64,000 bases of DNA from Haematobia irritans (Eukaryota; Arthropoda; Insecta; Diptera; Muscidae). The translations under genes and the position numbers were made by a program. The stretch covers positions 66,410,015-66,474,014 of the forward strand of contig NC_134401.1 in the NCBI RefSeq assembly GCF_050003625.1, in the 5' to 3' direction. The notes beneath the pieces are model-generated. The model was not told where the DNA came from. It searched no databases and was given only the letters and a program-made list of their open reading frames with translations. Below are positions 30,889 through 41,702 of this stretch, in pieces (within the stretch, counting starts at the first letter, position 1; each line of letters begins with the position of its first letter).

Positions 30889-33525
30889 CCCAATAAACAC
30901 AGGATGAGCGTTTTTCAAATGCAACAACTTTTCAGTTTGAGGGTAAATATAATTTTCAACATAAATTCAACTTGACTTGAAATAGCTCATCTTCAATACA
31001 TCTTCAAATTGTTTGCGAATTACTTCCAATTTGCCAAAATTTTGACGAAATCTTTGAAAAGGTGTTGAAGATAATATGAGAAAACTTTGACAAAACACTA
31101 CCCTAAAATGCAATGAAAAAACCATGTGGTTTTCAATACTTATTTGTGCAACGAAGTTCGTGGTCAATTGCAAGAAATAAAAAAAGGAAAATTTTAGACA
31201 AATAACCAAATAGTTTATAAAAATAGGTAAGTGAAAATAAAAAATGAAATAAAACTTTAAGGAAGTCACTAAATGTATATCTCTTTGCAGAAAACTAAAA
31301 TTATGGATTCTACGTTCTTGAAAACATTAAAAAGCTGACCAATGAAAAAATGGTGGACAATTAACTGGAACTGCTTCAAATAGTTTATAAGAATTGGTAC
31401 GTCAATATGAAAAATTAAATCAACACTTTAAAGAAGTCACTAAATTTAAATCTCTTTGCAGAAAACTAAAATCTTTGGATGCTACATTCCTGCAAACAAT
31501 AAGAAGCTGACCAATGAAAAATGAGTGGCTTATCGACAAGAAAAAGTTTCCAGAAACATTACAAGTGCAACCAATGAAAATTGTTAAAAACAACAAATTG
31601 TTGAAATCAACAACTTCTGGATGAAAATGTGCATCACATCGTCAGTTTAATTCATATGCTATTATCAGTTTAAAATGGATATTTTGTGAATTCCTTCTGC
31701 TGAAAATCAATTCTAACACGCGGTCCAGTACGTTCCTAATTTCAAATTGCCCGCATGTTAATAAAAGGAAGGAACCAAAAGGAAGAAAATCGAATTATCA
31801 ATGCAAAAGTGTTTACTAATAATGTTTAAGATAAAGTTTTGTTGTTTTTTTTTCTTATTTGTCGATATGTTTAATAATATTATTATTTATCAATTGGTAT
31901 TGTAGTGTATTATGTAGTGTAATGTATTATTATATATTTTATTTTGATGAACATGAATAAGTTATACAAAATTCATAGAATTTTGGCTTTGACTTTCAAT
32001 TTGAAGTGGGAATATCATTCATACAAATTTACGTTGAAAAGTATTTGCAACGATGTTAATTTTGAATTTGAACTCGCATCGAAAATTGTTTGACAAATTA
32101 TTGAGTAGCGATGCATTTCAATTTGAGGATAACACTTGAGATATTATTGCTAATGTGTTGAATTTCACTGTTGAGGGTAATGTCTGTTTTTTGTTGAGAA
32201 CGCGATTTTCTCAACAATTTTTCAACTTGAATATTACACTAGTCCTGTTCGCCGATTGCGAAAGATATGCAAATATAAAGAAAAATAAAAACGCGATAGT
32301 TTAGTATTTTCAATATATAAACAGAGCAGGTGGTTTTATTCAGGGTGTTTTTAATATAGTTAATGGTAAACAATATTACCTATAATTTCCAACGATATGG
32401 ATAAATTTTAACCGCACCAATAGGCTTATCGATAGCAAGAAAAATCAATGACAAGAAAAGATGCTCTCAACCAAGATGGTGGAAGGCGGGGGCTTTTGAC
32501 AAGACAAAATAATGTTCGACTTATGACATTTCTACTCTGGCAGGGATGTACCAAAAAGTAGTATACAAATTTTAACGATCACTATTAAACCAAATTAAAC
32601 TTTATTCTAACTTAAACATTTAATTAAACATAAAATTTAAATCTCTTTGCAGAAAACTAAAATCTTTGGATGCTACATTCTTGCAAACAATAAGAAGCTG
32701 ATCAATAAAAATGAGTGGCTTATCGACAAGAAAAAGTTTCCAGAAACATTACAAGTGCAACCAATTAAAATTGTTAAAAACAACAAGTTGTTGAAATCAA
32801 CTACTTCTGGATGGAAATGTGCATCACATCGTCAGTTTAATTCATATGCTATTATCAGTTTAAAATGGATATTTTGTGAATTTCTTCTACTGGAAATCAA
32901 TTCTAACACGCGGTCCAGTACGTTCCTAATTTCAAATTGCCCGCATGTTAATAAATTTTAATGCTGTTTTATGACACCAAAAGGAAGGAAATCGAATTAT
33001 CAATGCAAAAGTGTTTACTAATAATGTCTAAGATATTTAAAGTTTTGTTGTTTGTTTGTTTTTTTTTTTTTTGTTCTTATTTGTTTGATTTGTTTGATTT
33101 GATTATTATTTATCAATTGGTATTGTAGTATATTATGTAGTGTAGTGTATTAGTATATATTTTGATAAAAATGAATAAATTATACAAAATTCATAGAATT
33201 TTGGCTTTGACTTTCAATTTGAAGTGGGGATATCATTCATACAAATTTAGGTTGAAAAGTATTTGCAACGATGTTAATTTTGAATTTGACTCGCATCGAA
33301 AATTGTTTGACAAATTATTGAGTAGCGATGCATTTCAATTTGAGGATAACACTTGAGATATTATTGCTAATGTGTTGAATTTCACTGTTGAGGGTAATGT
33401 CTGTTTTTTGTTGAGAACGCGATTTTCTCAACAATTTCTCAACATGAATATTACCCTAATCCTTTGAAAAAATGTTTGAAAAATTGTTGAAATTTAGCAT
33501 TTTTCAAACGTTTGTGTTTATTGGG
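30889..33525 (-). mobile_element. TIR element family C carrying a solo BEL-1 LTR
   Basis: 2637 bp with CCCAATAAACACA / TGTGTTTATTGGG ends and TA on both sides (30887-30888, 33526-33527). Read on the - strand: C left segment, the LTR (32618-32246), a second C left segment, middle and right end. The joints on both sides of the LTR match those of BEL-1 at 4403 and 15413 apart from point changes. The middle includes intron-like GTAAGT/GTACGT...TTTGCAG segments at about 31227-31290 and 31398-31461. Confidence 0.85.
32246..32618 (-). repeat. Solo LTR of BEL-1
   Basis: 373 bp, reverse orientation, flanked by family C sequence only. At the four sites where the two BEL-1 LTRs differ, it agrees twice with the 5' LTR and twice with the 3' LTR, as expected for an ancestral or recombinant LTR. 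Confidence 0.9.
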
Positions 33526-33788
33526 TAATGAAAAAAATTATATTAAATATGTTGTGATAGTGGTGTAAATGTTATATTTATAAGAATTTATAAATGTTTA
33601 ATGAAATTAATAAACATCTAAATAATCGTGTTTTACTTTACATTCTGACGAGTTTTGGATACTGTATACGATTGTTTTCGACGTGGCGACGTCAAATTCA
33701 AAACCATGTTATCAAGAGAAATCATTATTCAAATCTATTATCAAACCAATATTAACAGCATATGCTACATATTTTCTTTTTGCCTTAA

Positions 33789-34152
33789 AGGCCGGTATGC
33801 ACCTCTCGCGAAATTTTCGGTAGCAAAAATTTATTTAAGTCTACAACAAAAAAGCAGGGCTGTGTACACAAATTTTAAACCAGATAATCGTTTTTAAAAA
33901 TTGTTAATATATGTTCCAAATATTCCTCAAATAAATTGTTTATTATTTACAGACCTTTTAAAACTTTTACGCACACAATGATTGTAATAAATTAAATGTT
34001 TGCTGCCAAAATATGCTTTTGACAACCCTGTTATTTTCATTAGAGGTGCGTACCAGCTTACGAAATTGAACGCTACCGAAAATTTCGTTAGCATAAATAG
34101 CAATGCATTTCTTATGGGAATGAAATTTTTCGCTAGAGGTGCATACCGGCCT
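33789..34152. mobile_element. Harbinger-like MITE family F
   Basis: 364 bp with inverted ends AGGCCGGTATGCACCTCT / AGAGGTGCATACCGGCCT and TAA on both sides (33786-33788, 34153-34155). The 3-bp duplication suits PIF/Harbinger. The terminus shares its first bases with family H. No ORF. Confidence 0.8.
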
Positions 34153-34155
34153 TAA

Positions 34156-34473
34156 ATTAATACTTCACATAATTATTTTTATCTTTTGTTTCCTTTTAAA
34201 TTATAATATTTTCTCTTAATTCTTTAATTGTATTTTAAGAGTTTTTGCTTTTCTTTATATATTTGAACCTAACGTAGCTTTTCACTAAATCAATAAGAGG
34301 AAATACTTTTTAACCAAAATTGCTGTGCAGGATAAATAAATAAATAAAATAAATATAAATAATAATAAATTAAAATAACGCGTCCATATCTAAGCAAAAA
34401 TCATTTAAAAATATCTTCATTCAATATATTTACTAAATTTGTGGTCATATTTTGTTATTCCAAACTTTTTATG
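34156..34473. other. AT-rich spacer with a LINE-like (AAAT)n stretch
   Basis: Near 34335 the sequence GGATAAATAAATAAATAAAATAAAT looks like the tail of a truncated LINE, but no body or target duplication could be defined. Confidence 0.35.
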
Positions 34474-34485
34474 GCCTCCACAGTT

Positions 34486-34834
34486 AGGTTAGGTTAGGTT
34501 AGGTGGCAGCCCGATGTATCAGGCACACTTAGACTATTCAGTCCATTGTGATACCACATTTGGTGAACTTCTCTCTTATCACTGAGTGCTGCCCGATTCC
34601 ATGTTAAGCTCAATGACAAGGGACCTCCTTTTTATAGCCGAGTCCGAACGGCGTTCCACATTGCAGTGAAACCACTTAGAGAAGCTTTGAAACCCTCAGA
34701 AATGTCACCAGCATTACTGAGGTGGGATAATCCACCGCTGAAAAACTTTTTGGTGTTCGGTCGAAGCAGGAATCGAACCCACGACCTTGTGTATGCAAGG
34801 CGGGCATGCTAACCATTGCACCACGGTGGCTCCC
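34486..34834 (-). mobile_element. tRNA-derived SINE
   Basis: 349 bp flanked by a 12-bp target duplication GCCTCCACAGTT (34474-34485, 34835-34846). On the - strand the head reads GGGAGCCACCGTGGTGCAATGGTTAGCATG (box A region) and GGTTCGATTCC (box B) in tRNA-like arrangement, driving RNA polymerase III transcription. The tail is (CCTAA)n. It uses a LINE's machinery to move. A decayed copy lies at 38354-38648 and a piece at 56275-56353. Confidence 0.88.
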
Positions 34835-34965
34835 GCCTCCACAGTTGATAAATTCCGTAATATTAGCATTTTATATGGTTTTGCAACTCTGTGTCACCCT
34901 GTAATTTCGTTGTTTGTTGTAATTTAAAAAGTTACCTACGTCGGTATCTTCACGCAAGTAAATGA

Positions 34966-35004
34966 TTAGGACATCCATCCAGTGCTAAAAGAAAGCAGCC
35001 CTAA
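34966..35004. repeat. Fragment of MITE family E (right end)
   Basis: CATCCATCCAGTGCTAAAAG...AAGCAGCCCT matches the right terminus of the E copy at 16718-17133. The remainder upstream is not recognisable. Confidence 0.6.
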
Positions 35005-35351
35005 TATTAATATCTCATCGTCCATTTCAAACGAAAACAACGCAATAGTACATTTTTAATGAAATATATTTTCACGCCATTAGGATTTTTCTTCTTTCAA
35101 TCGCTTGTGTTTTGATCATCTGATACGAAAACAAGACGTATTTTTTGTTTGTTTTTTATTTACGAAACTTTTACGTTTTCCTAACGTTGGGTAATCGTTT
35201 GTATGGGTTGTGTTTGTGTGTATCAAAACAAATAGATGACACGCTACGATACGCTTACGAGCCGTTTTTGAATGCATAACCAGCCTTTAGATTCTTCACA
35301 AACACAGTAATAAGAAAGGTTAAAGTGCCGTTTCATATCGCATATCCTACT
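35005..35351 (+). other. Upstream region of the CCDC51-like gene
   Basis: No repeat family was recognised for most of it. It should contain the promoter and 5' UTR of the gene that starts at 35352, but no TATA box or initiator could be singled out. Confidence 0.4.
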
Positions 35352-38300
35352 ATGATCCGGATAGGTGCAAATTTTTCTAGCTCGCATACAATTTGTTGTT
35401 CAACTCGTACAAGCACGCGTAATTCAAAGTACAAATATTTTCATGCTGGAACGCTAATCCAGAGATTAGTATGCTATGTAGAAAAGACAACATATATGGA
35501 AGATGTGCGTATTTCTCAAGCGCACGTAATGGATATAAAGGTTTGTGTTTTAAAGTAAGTACTATGTTCGCTTTTCGCGTTGAAATGTTCGTGGTTTAAT
35601 AAAACAGTTCAATATATAGCAGATAAATTAATTAAATTGATGCGCAGTTTTCCCTGCCAACATTTTTTGAATTTGGGGCGCTTCTGAGAATCCCCACTAG
35701 GTCGAAAACAGTCGTATACGATATCCAAAACTCCTCGGAAAAGCGCCGTCAATATTGAGAAGTTGTACCACGCCAAGTTACTCCAAAAAATATCGCATGA
35801 GTGTAATTATTAGGTGCCCTTCTAGATACATTTAGAAGGACGCCAATAAGAGCCCCTTCAAACAATCAGACAAAGTGCATTTTAAGATAGTTGTAAAAGA
35901 ATCATTGTGGTCAAGTAAAACACGATTGTTTAGATGTTTATTAATTTTATTAAACATTTATAAATTCTCGTAAATATAACATTTATACGACTATCACATC
36001 ACATTTAACATATTTTTTTTTTTCATTAACGATAGAATGATGTTGATTTACAAGTGGTAAGTTACAGGTTGCAGCGTCTATCAGCCAGTGTTTTTATTCC
36101 CGATGGAGGCAGCGTGTCTGTAAAATATCTGAAAAACAATCACAAAATATAAAATGGCTCTTGTAACAATAGTGAAGGCAAAATACTTTCATGTACATTT
36201 CATACTTTTTCATACGCTTCCCCCATCACAGTTGGCGATTGTTGCAGTGTCACTTACGAGTCTGTGGTAGCGATGAGGATGAAATGGATCTTTGAAATGC
36301 TGGAAGGGCATATTCTTGTTAAATCTTGACGAAATCGAACTCAATTTTCTGCTTTGAATTAAGCTATTTTAATAAAGTAACCGCCAAAATTTCAACGCGA
36401 AAAGGAAACATAGTACCGGTCTTAAATGTGGGTACTATATTTTCGAGTTGAAAATCACTATATTTTCGCGATTACTTTTACTGAAATAATCAAAATTATA
36501 AATGAAAACGAACATATTCCTGTAAAGTCTTCCCAAAATCTCGATTAACAAGAAACTGCGCACCAATTGAGTTAATTTATCTGCTTTACATTGAACTGTT
36601 TTAATAAAGTAACCGCGAATATTTCAACGCGAAAAGCGAACATAGTACTGACCTTAACCGTCTTCTGCATCCTCATTGCTCAATTTTTTCTTCCAGTCAC
36701 AACTTCTTGCAGCGGGCGAAGAGAAACGGGAGTTGATGCGACGTCTGGACGTCATACGAAATGATCTAACCCACATTTACAAAGATATGAAAATAAATCG
36801 TGCAAAGGAAACCTATTTGGATTTGGCACGGAGGGAAATAGACGTGAGTGAGAAAATGTTTAATGTTTAGATAAGGTACCGATTGAACAGTTTTAAACTA
36901 ACATAGTCTTATAGATCATCGCTACATTGGTTTCAAATTAGCTCCACATCCCGCTAAATTGCATATCCCAAAAATTAAGAAAACTGGAATATGTAGATTC
37001 ATTCAATATTCTCGGATAATACATTTTGCCTAAAATATATTCTTTAGTGCAGCGTTACTCTCAAAACGACAACATAATTATCCCAACGGTAGATACATTG
37101 AGATTGCTTTCAATCTCAAGACTCCTTGATTCGTTCTTCCACAATCATTTTGGAAATGTTTGCACACCCAAAAAATTTTGTTACTCATAATAGCAAAAAT
37201 GTTTGCTAAAACAGCAGATTTTGTTTGCTGAAAAAGGGACAGCAATAGCATGTAGTTGTTTCAGCAAACATTCGTTAGTTGAAACAGCAAACATTTTTTA
37301 CAGCTAAAATAGCAAACAAATGCTGCTGAATTAGCAAAAATTTTTGACAAACATCGCTGCTGAAATAGCATACTGCGTTAGTTGAAATAGCTAGCATTTT
37401 TACTGTCGTTTTTAAGGATATGGTGAAATGAAACCCGTAAATCATTTAACACAATAACTTCTACATTTATTAAATGTGTGAAATAAATTGAATTCCATCG
37501 AAGTATTGGAAGTTGAGTTGAAGTGTTGTACAAGATTTATTTACGTTTATTTTTCTTCTTTGGCCTTATACACGCGGATAAAACATAACAATCTGTAATG
37601 AAAAGAAGTTGGAAAAAGCAATTAGTAACTACACTAGTTTACACTACAATTTACATTTGATTAGAGGTTGCTTTTTATGTATTTTCATCAAGTGAATTCG
37701 AAAATTAAGGTTAAAAATTTTTTAATGAAAAAGTTTTTGAGATATACTTATATATATTTTTGTCCTTTTTCATTAGAAAAATCATTTCTCGAGTTAAAAA
37801 TGTACGATTATGTCGAACAAATGTGGATGTGTGGATTATTCTTACGTTAAAGTATCACTTTTACGAGCATAAAGAAAAACCGGATGTTATTTCACTTTTC
37901 CACCGGCACAGAATCACTGTAAAACATGATGAAAAGTGCTCAATTTTTATCGATATATTTAGAACCACTTAACTTTTCACAGATTCAACGATATAAGCGG
38001 ACATTTCTCGCGTCTAGTAAAAAACTAAAAATGTAAGTATATCTCAAAACGTGTTGAATATAAAAATTTAACTTCTATATTCGAATTCAGGAGATAAAAA
38101 TACATAAAAAAATCACCTCACATCAAATATACTTGACAAAAATTTTATTTTGTAAACTGTTTTTATTTATAGGTATTGTATTGAACGACGTCATCAAAGT
38201 TCAAATAGGTACTTTTAGCAAAAATTAAAATGGTTAAAACTAAAAGCATACATTATTCTCTTAAGGTCGTATTTAGTAAAATAGCAAGGTTGTAATGTTG

Positions 38301-41300
38301 TCCTGGTTTTAATACTCACATTTAAGGTGCCAATTGTGAAACATTCGGGTACAGTTTAGGTTAGCTATAGTGGCAGCCCGTTATTTTAGGCCCACTTTGA
38401 CTATTCAGTCCCTTATGATACAGCAGTGTTGAACTTCTCTCTTGTCACTGAGTGAGGAAGCTCAAAGACAAGGAATCTCCTTTTAATAGCCGAGCCTGAA
38501 CACCATTTCCCATTGCGATGAAAAATTTAGAGTAGGTTTGAAACACTCAGAAATGTCACCAACATTCCAGTGGGAGTAATCCACCGTTGCAAAACTTTAT
38601 GTTTAGTCGAAACTAGGATTGAATCCATAACCGTTTGTATGCAATTTTCCAATCTAAAAATTATAAAAACAAAAGGTCTTTCAAAGGAATACAATATTAT
38701 ACAATTCAAAACTTACCAAACAACACAAAATAATTTTTCTATTTTCCCGGCTTGTCTCGTGTTTTCGTTTAAAAGTGATGCTTTGACGGCGTTGGCGTTT
38801 GACATATCGACGTTGACATTTGTCAAAACCAACATTGGGTCTGTTCGCGTACTTTTCTAGCGATAATTATCCAATAAAAACTAGCAAAAGAGTAAATGTG
38901 CATTTTACTCTCTTTGCTTAAAATTGCTGAAAAGTACGCGAATGCAATCCAGTAACTAGAGAAAAATAATCGTGAAGAAATAGCGGCTAAACTCGAACCC
39001 ACCTTAAAATGTAAATTACTAAAAAGTGTTGTTTGTTCACAAATGTTATTGCATAATCAAAAAAATACTAATTGTTTTTAACGTTTGAAGTTTTATAATG
39101 TGTACCAGTTTACTATTGTCCATTTGACTGGAGAGAACATGGCTGAACAAGAAGGTTAAATCATGGGCCCATATGATTACAATTTTTTTATTTCGACAAA
39201 ATTTTAAGATGTCAAAATCATATGTTCATGGTGATTGCAGCTCTCAAAATGACACTGCATAGCAAATGCATCTCAAACAAACTCGCGCATTCATAGCTGG
39301 AGAATTGTTCAAAGATGACTTGAGTATCTTGATAACATATTCCAAACCCAAAATACCACGCACATCAGTTTTTAAACTGCATCATAAACTGTTTTTGTTA
39401 ATATATGGCGAAGATCCATTTGACTGACTTCCATTATTAACTTTGGTGGGTATTATAGTCTTATTTTGAATTATCCACTTCACAATTAAATTTGAACCTT
39501 TATTTTTCTCTGGATTTTAATTATTTTTTTAGGACAATTGAAAGAATAAATAATTGCCACTTTTACCAATGCCATACGATTCTTTTATCAGCTGATTTTG
39601 ACTTCTTAAAATTGTAAACAACATATTGAAATTTGTTGTTTTTGTTATCGTGATTCAACCTCCTTATTCAGCCATGGGCATTAGCGTAGCTAGACAATTT
39701 TCCTAGGGGGGGCTATAGCCCCCCTAGCTAAAATTTATAGACTGAACTTATAGGTTCAATTAATGTTTTATTTCATAAAATTAAATAAAAAATTAGACAT
39801 CAAAATAACTTGACAAACAATTTATAATAAAGCAACTAAAAGTAGTTCCACACTTTTCCCAGCAAAAAAATTGTGAGTTGTTCTAAAGGAACAACTTTAA
39901 AAGTACTTCTAAAAATGTCCTCAATTATTTTAACTACACAGGAAGTTTTTTTACTTATTTTTTTCATATTTTAATGTGTAATTTTTTGTTTTCTTTTTAT
40001 TCAAATAGTTTAAAAAAAGAGTAAGAATAAATAAATTGGTACAAATTATTCAAATTTTGCCACAAAACTGCTAAATCCATTATAGAAAAATCGATAATTT
40101 TGGAAATTATTCCAGGAAAAACGTTTCAAACAAGCGTCAGAATGCATTAAAAATCATAAAAACAATATAAAAATTATTTATTTGGGAAAACATTTTTTAA
40201 TTCAAATTCAAAACACTGAATTCGGTTCTCACCTTAAGAAGTGATGCAAATTCATTGCAACGGCTGTTGAAACGGTGGACATTTGTCCTATGACAAGCTC
40301 ATATTACATTCATTGATTCTCCGCCAATTTTGCACCACTTCTAGACCAAAAAAGAACATTTTCACTACTTTTTTGGCAACGCTTTTTTGCAGCATTATTA
40401 ATATCTTATTTTTTGAAAGAATAGTTTTAATATCAATTACTATTTTTTTAATTAAATTGACTAAACTAAATCAACCATAAGTTCAACCACAGCTTTATTT
40501 CATAAATATCTGACTTCAAACATTGCCATCGGCAACTGCTACCACAACCCAAGTAATTCGATTGTTCATGAAAGTCCTTAGCTGAAATTTGTGCGATTGT
40601 ATATACTTGTTTAATTTTTATAAAAATTAAAAAAAAACTATTGACATTTATTGAAAAATGGAAAATCATAAATAGAGTTTCAAATTCTGGGGGGGGCTAA
40701 AATTTTTCTGGGGGGGTCTAAGCCCCCTCCCCAGAGGCCTTCCTACGCTTATGGCCATGGGAGAGACTATAATTTTATTCGGATCAGCAGAAAATTTCAG
40801 CAAACTACTTACTTTTCTGCAGTATGTCTGCTGTTCCAAAATAACAGATTGTTTGCTGTTTTAGCAAAAAATCTGCTAAAACAACAGCTGAAAAACAGCA
40901 GACAGCGTTTGCTATTAACAACAGACTTTTTTCTATGAGTGCAGGATAGTTTTTTTTTTTTGTAAAACAGTTGCACGTAGTTGTTACCCTGTCCACATAG
41001 TGGTACTTTTGCAGATTTTTCTGCTGTGTCTGCTAATAAATTTCTTAGGTATATAAAAAAAACTTGGGCTATTTAAAAAGCACAGGATAATGGATAGAAT
41101 AGAATGTTAATTAAAAGTTCGTATTTACTAATTTATACAAATATATTTACAGTTTTCCATTCCCATTTTAGCTCAATTCTCTGATAATTTAGCTAAGAAA
41201 CAGCAATTTTCCTTTCTTTTTCAGTTATGTGAATCAGAAAAATATTTCTCCGACCAATATAAAGAAGCTGACAAGAAGGAGCAAATATTGTTTACGGAAT

Positions 41301-41650
41301 TTTCAACAGCCATTAATGATTCGTACGAAAAGGAAAAATTGCATACCAACTTTATAAAAGTCATTAGCATTATTGGAACGGTTGCAAGTTCATTCATTGC
41401 ACTAGTATATTCAATTTTTATGCACTCGCAACACCAAAAAATTCTTTACGCGCAGAGATCTTTAGATGACAATGTAGTTAACAGTATCAAATCATTAGAA
41501 AATAAAGTGTCTGAGTTGTTGACTGAGTGGAAGAACAACAATGTAAGTATGTCTGTGAAAGATCAAAGACGAAATGTAGTCGAATCTTGGGGAAGTTTTT
41601 TCCATCGACATACGCGATGGTTATACCGCTGGGCTGTAAAGTCGTCATGA
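35352..41650 (+). CDS. CCDC51: CCDC51/MITOK-like mitochondrial inner-membrane protein (3 coding exons)
   Basis: Exons 35352-35540, 36697-36843 and 41225-41650 join in phase 0 to give 253 residues. The donors are AAG|GTTTGT and GAC|GTGAGT; the acceptors are TTCTTCCAG and TTTTTCAG. Exon 1 starts MIRIGANFSSSHTICCSTRT, a basic Ser/Thr-rich mitochondrial presequence. Exon 2 (AAGEEKRELMRRLDVIRNDL) is coiled coil. Exon 3 holds EFSTAINDSYEKEKLHTNF, a membrane segment VISIIGTVASSFIALVYSIF, and a second short coiled coil. The E-S-H/Y-E-K-E motif before the membrane span matches human CCDC51, a subunit of the mitochondrial ATP-sensitive potassium channel. The fly form is much shorter than the human 411 residues and shows one clear membrane span. 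I infer the first exon from splice phase and resemblance; the last two exons are firm. Confidence 0.8.
35555..36656. repeat. Two H-type TIR repeats in CCDC51 intron 1, one split by an A copy
   Basis: The first runs from AAGTAAGTACTATGTTCGC (35555) to GAAACATAGTACCGGTCTT (about 36411) and is interrupted by the A copy. The second runs from about 36418 to GAACATAGTACTGACCTT (36656). Both have the STACTATGTTC-type termini of families G and H. The first starts 14 bases after the exon 1 donor, and its GTAAGTA terminus could itself act as a splice donor. Confidence 0.6.
35652..36308. mobile_element. TIR element family A copy in CCDC51 intron 1
   Basis: CCCTGCCAACATTTTTTG start; the right end is degraded to ATGCTGGAAGGG followed by CATA. 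The flanking repeat suggests target TT. Bounded by H-type sequence on both sides. Confidence 0.75.
37163..37400. repeat. Repeat family B copy
   Basis: ACACCCAAAAAATTTTGTTAC start followed by many AGCAAA/TTTGCT motifs in both orientations, as in 44092-44568. Confidence 0.6.
38354..38648 (-). repeat. Decayed SINE copy
   Basis: Follows the sequence of the SINE at 34486-34834 (AGGTTAGC...GGCAGCCCG, AACTTCTCTCTTGTCACTGAG, GAAATGTCACCAACATT) with many substitutions and deletions, and lacks an intact tRNA head. Confidence 0.75.
38840..38952. repeat. Small foldback element
   Basis: The outer arms GTTCGCGTACTTTTCTAGC and GCTGAAAAGTACGCGAATGC pair imperfectly. An inner pair GCAAAAGAGTAAA / TTTTACTCTCTTTGC closes around a short loop. 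About 113 bp and non-coding; probably a MITE with no sister copy in this window. Confidence 0.55.
39679..40753. mobile_element. 1.1-kb TIR element with 8-bp target duplication
   Basis: Inverted ends CATTAGCGTAG / CTACGCTTATG, with GGGGGGGCTA tracts just inside each end. GCCATGGG flanks both sides (39671-39678, 40754-40761). An 8-bp duplication fits hAT or P-type elements. The interior is AT-rich with no transposase. A reversed fragment of element K lies at 40522-40613. Confidence 0.8.
40785..41050. repeat. Repeat family B copy
   Basis: Composed of CAGCAGA/TCTGCTG motifs. It contains the CTATGAGTG end (40932-40942) and, after a T-run and 60 unrelated bases, a second piece ending TAATAAATTTCTTAGG. 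Confidence 0.6.
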
Positions 41651-41702
41651 AATAAATATTGAAATTACAACACATGTCTAGTTTCTTATGATTTTTACTA
41701 AT

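Larger units (their letters stand above)
30475..33715. mobile_element. TIR element family A, split by a C insertion
   Basis: The left part 30475-30888 begins CCCTGTCAGCATTT and follows the A consensus. It continues at 33526 after the C copy and runs to about 33715 with an internal deletion and a degraded right end. The junction (TTATTA | TAATG) matches the A sequence TTATTAATG, fixing the C target duplication as TA. Confidence 0.75.
36844..41224 (+). other. CCDC51 intron 2, filled with repeats
   Basis: A 4.4-kb intron holding B fragments (37163-37400, 40785-41050), a J-type AT-rich repeat (37627-38030, related to 45206-45448), a decayed SINE, a small foldback and a 1.1-kb TIR element. I see no exon within it. 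38953-39670 contains nothing recognisable. Confidence 0.6.

Noticed and set aside
34486..34510. Telomeric (TTAGG)n tract
   Set aside because: Only about four units, forming the tail of a SINE copy; Diptera do not use this repeat.
34763..34834. tRNA gene on the - strand
   Set aside because: Box A and B are present but it continues into the SINE body, lies inside a 12-bp target duplication and is the head of a SINE.
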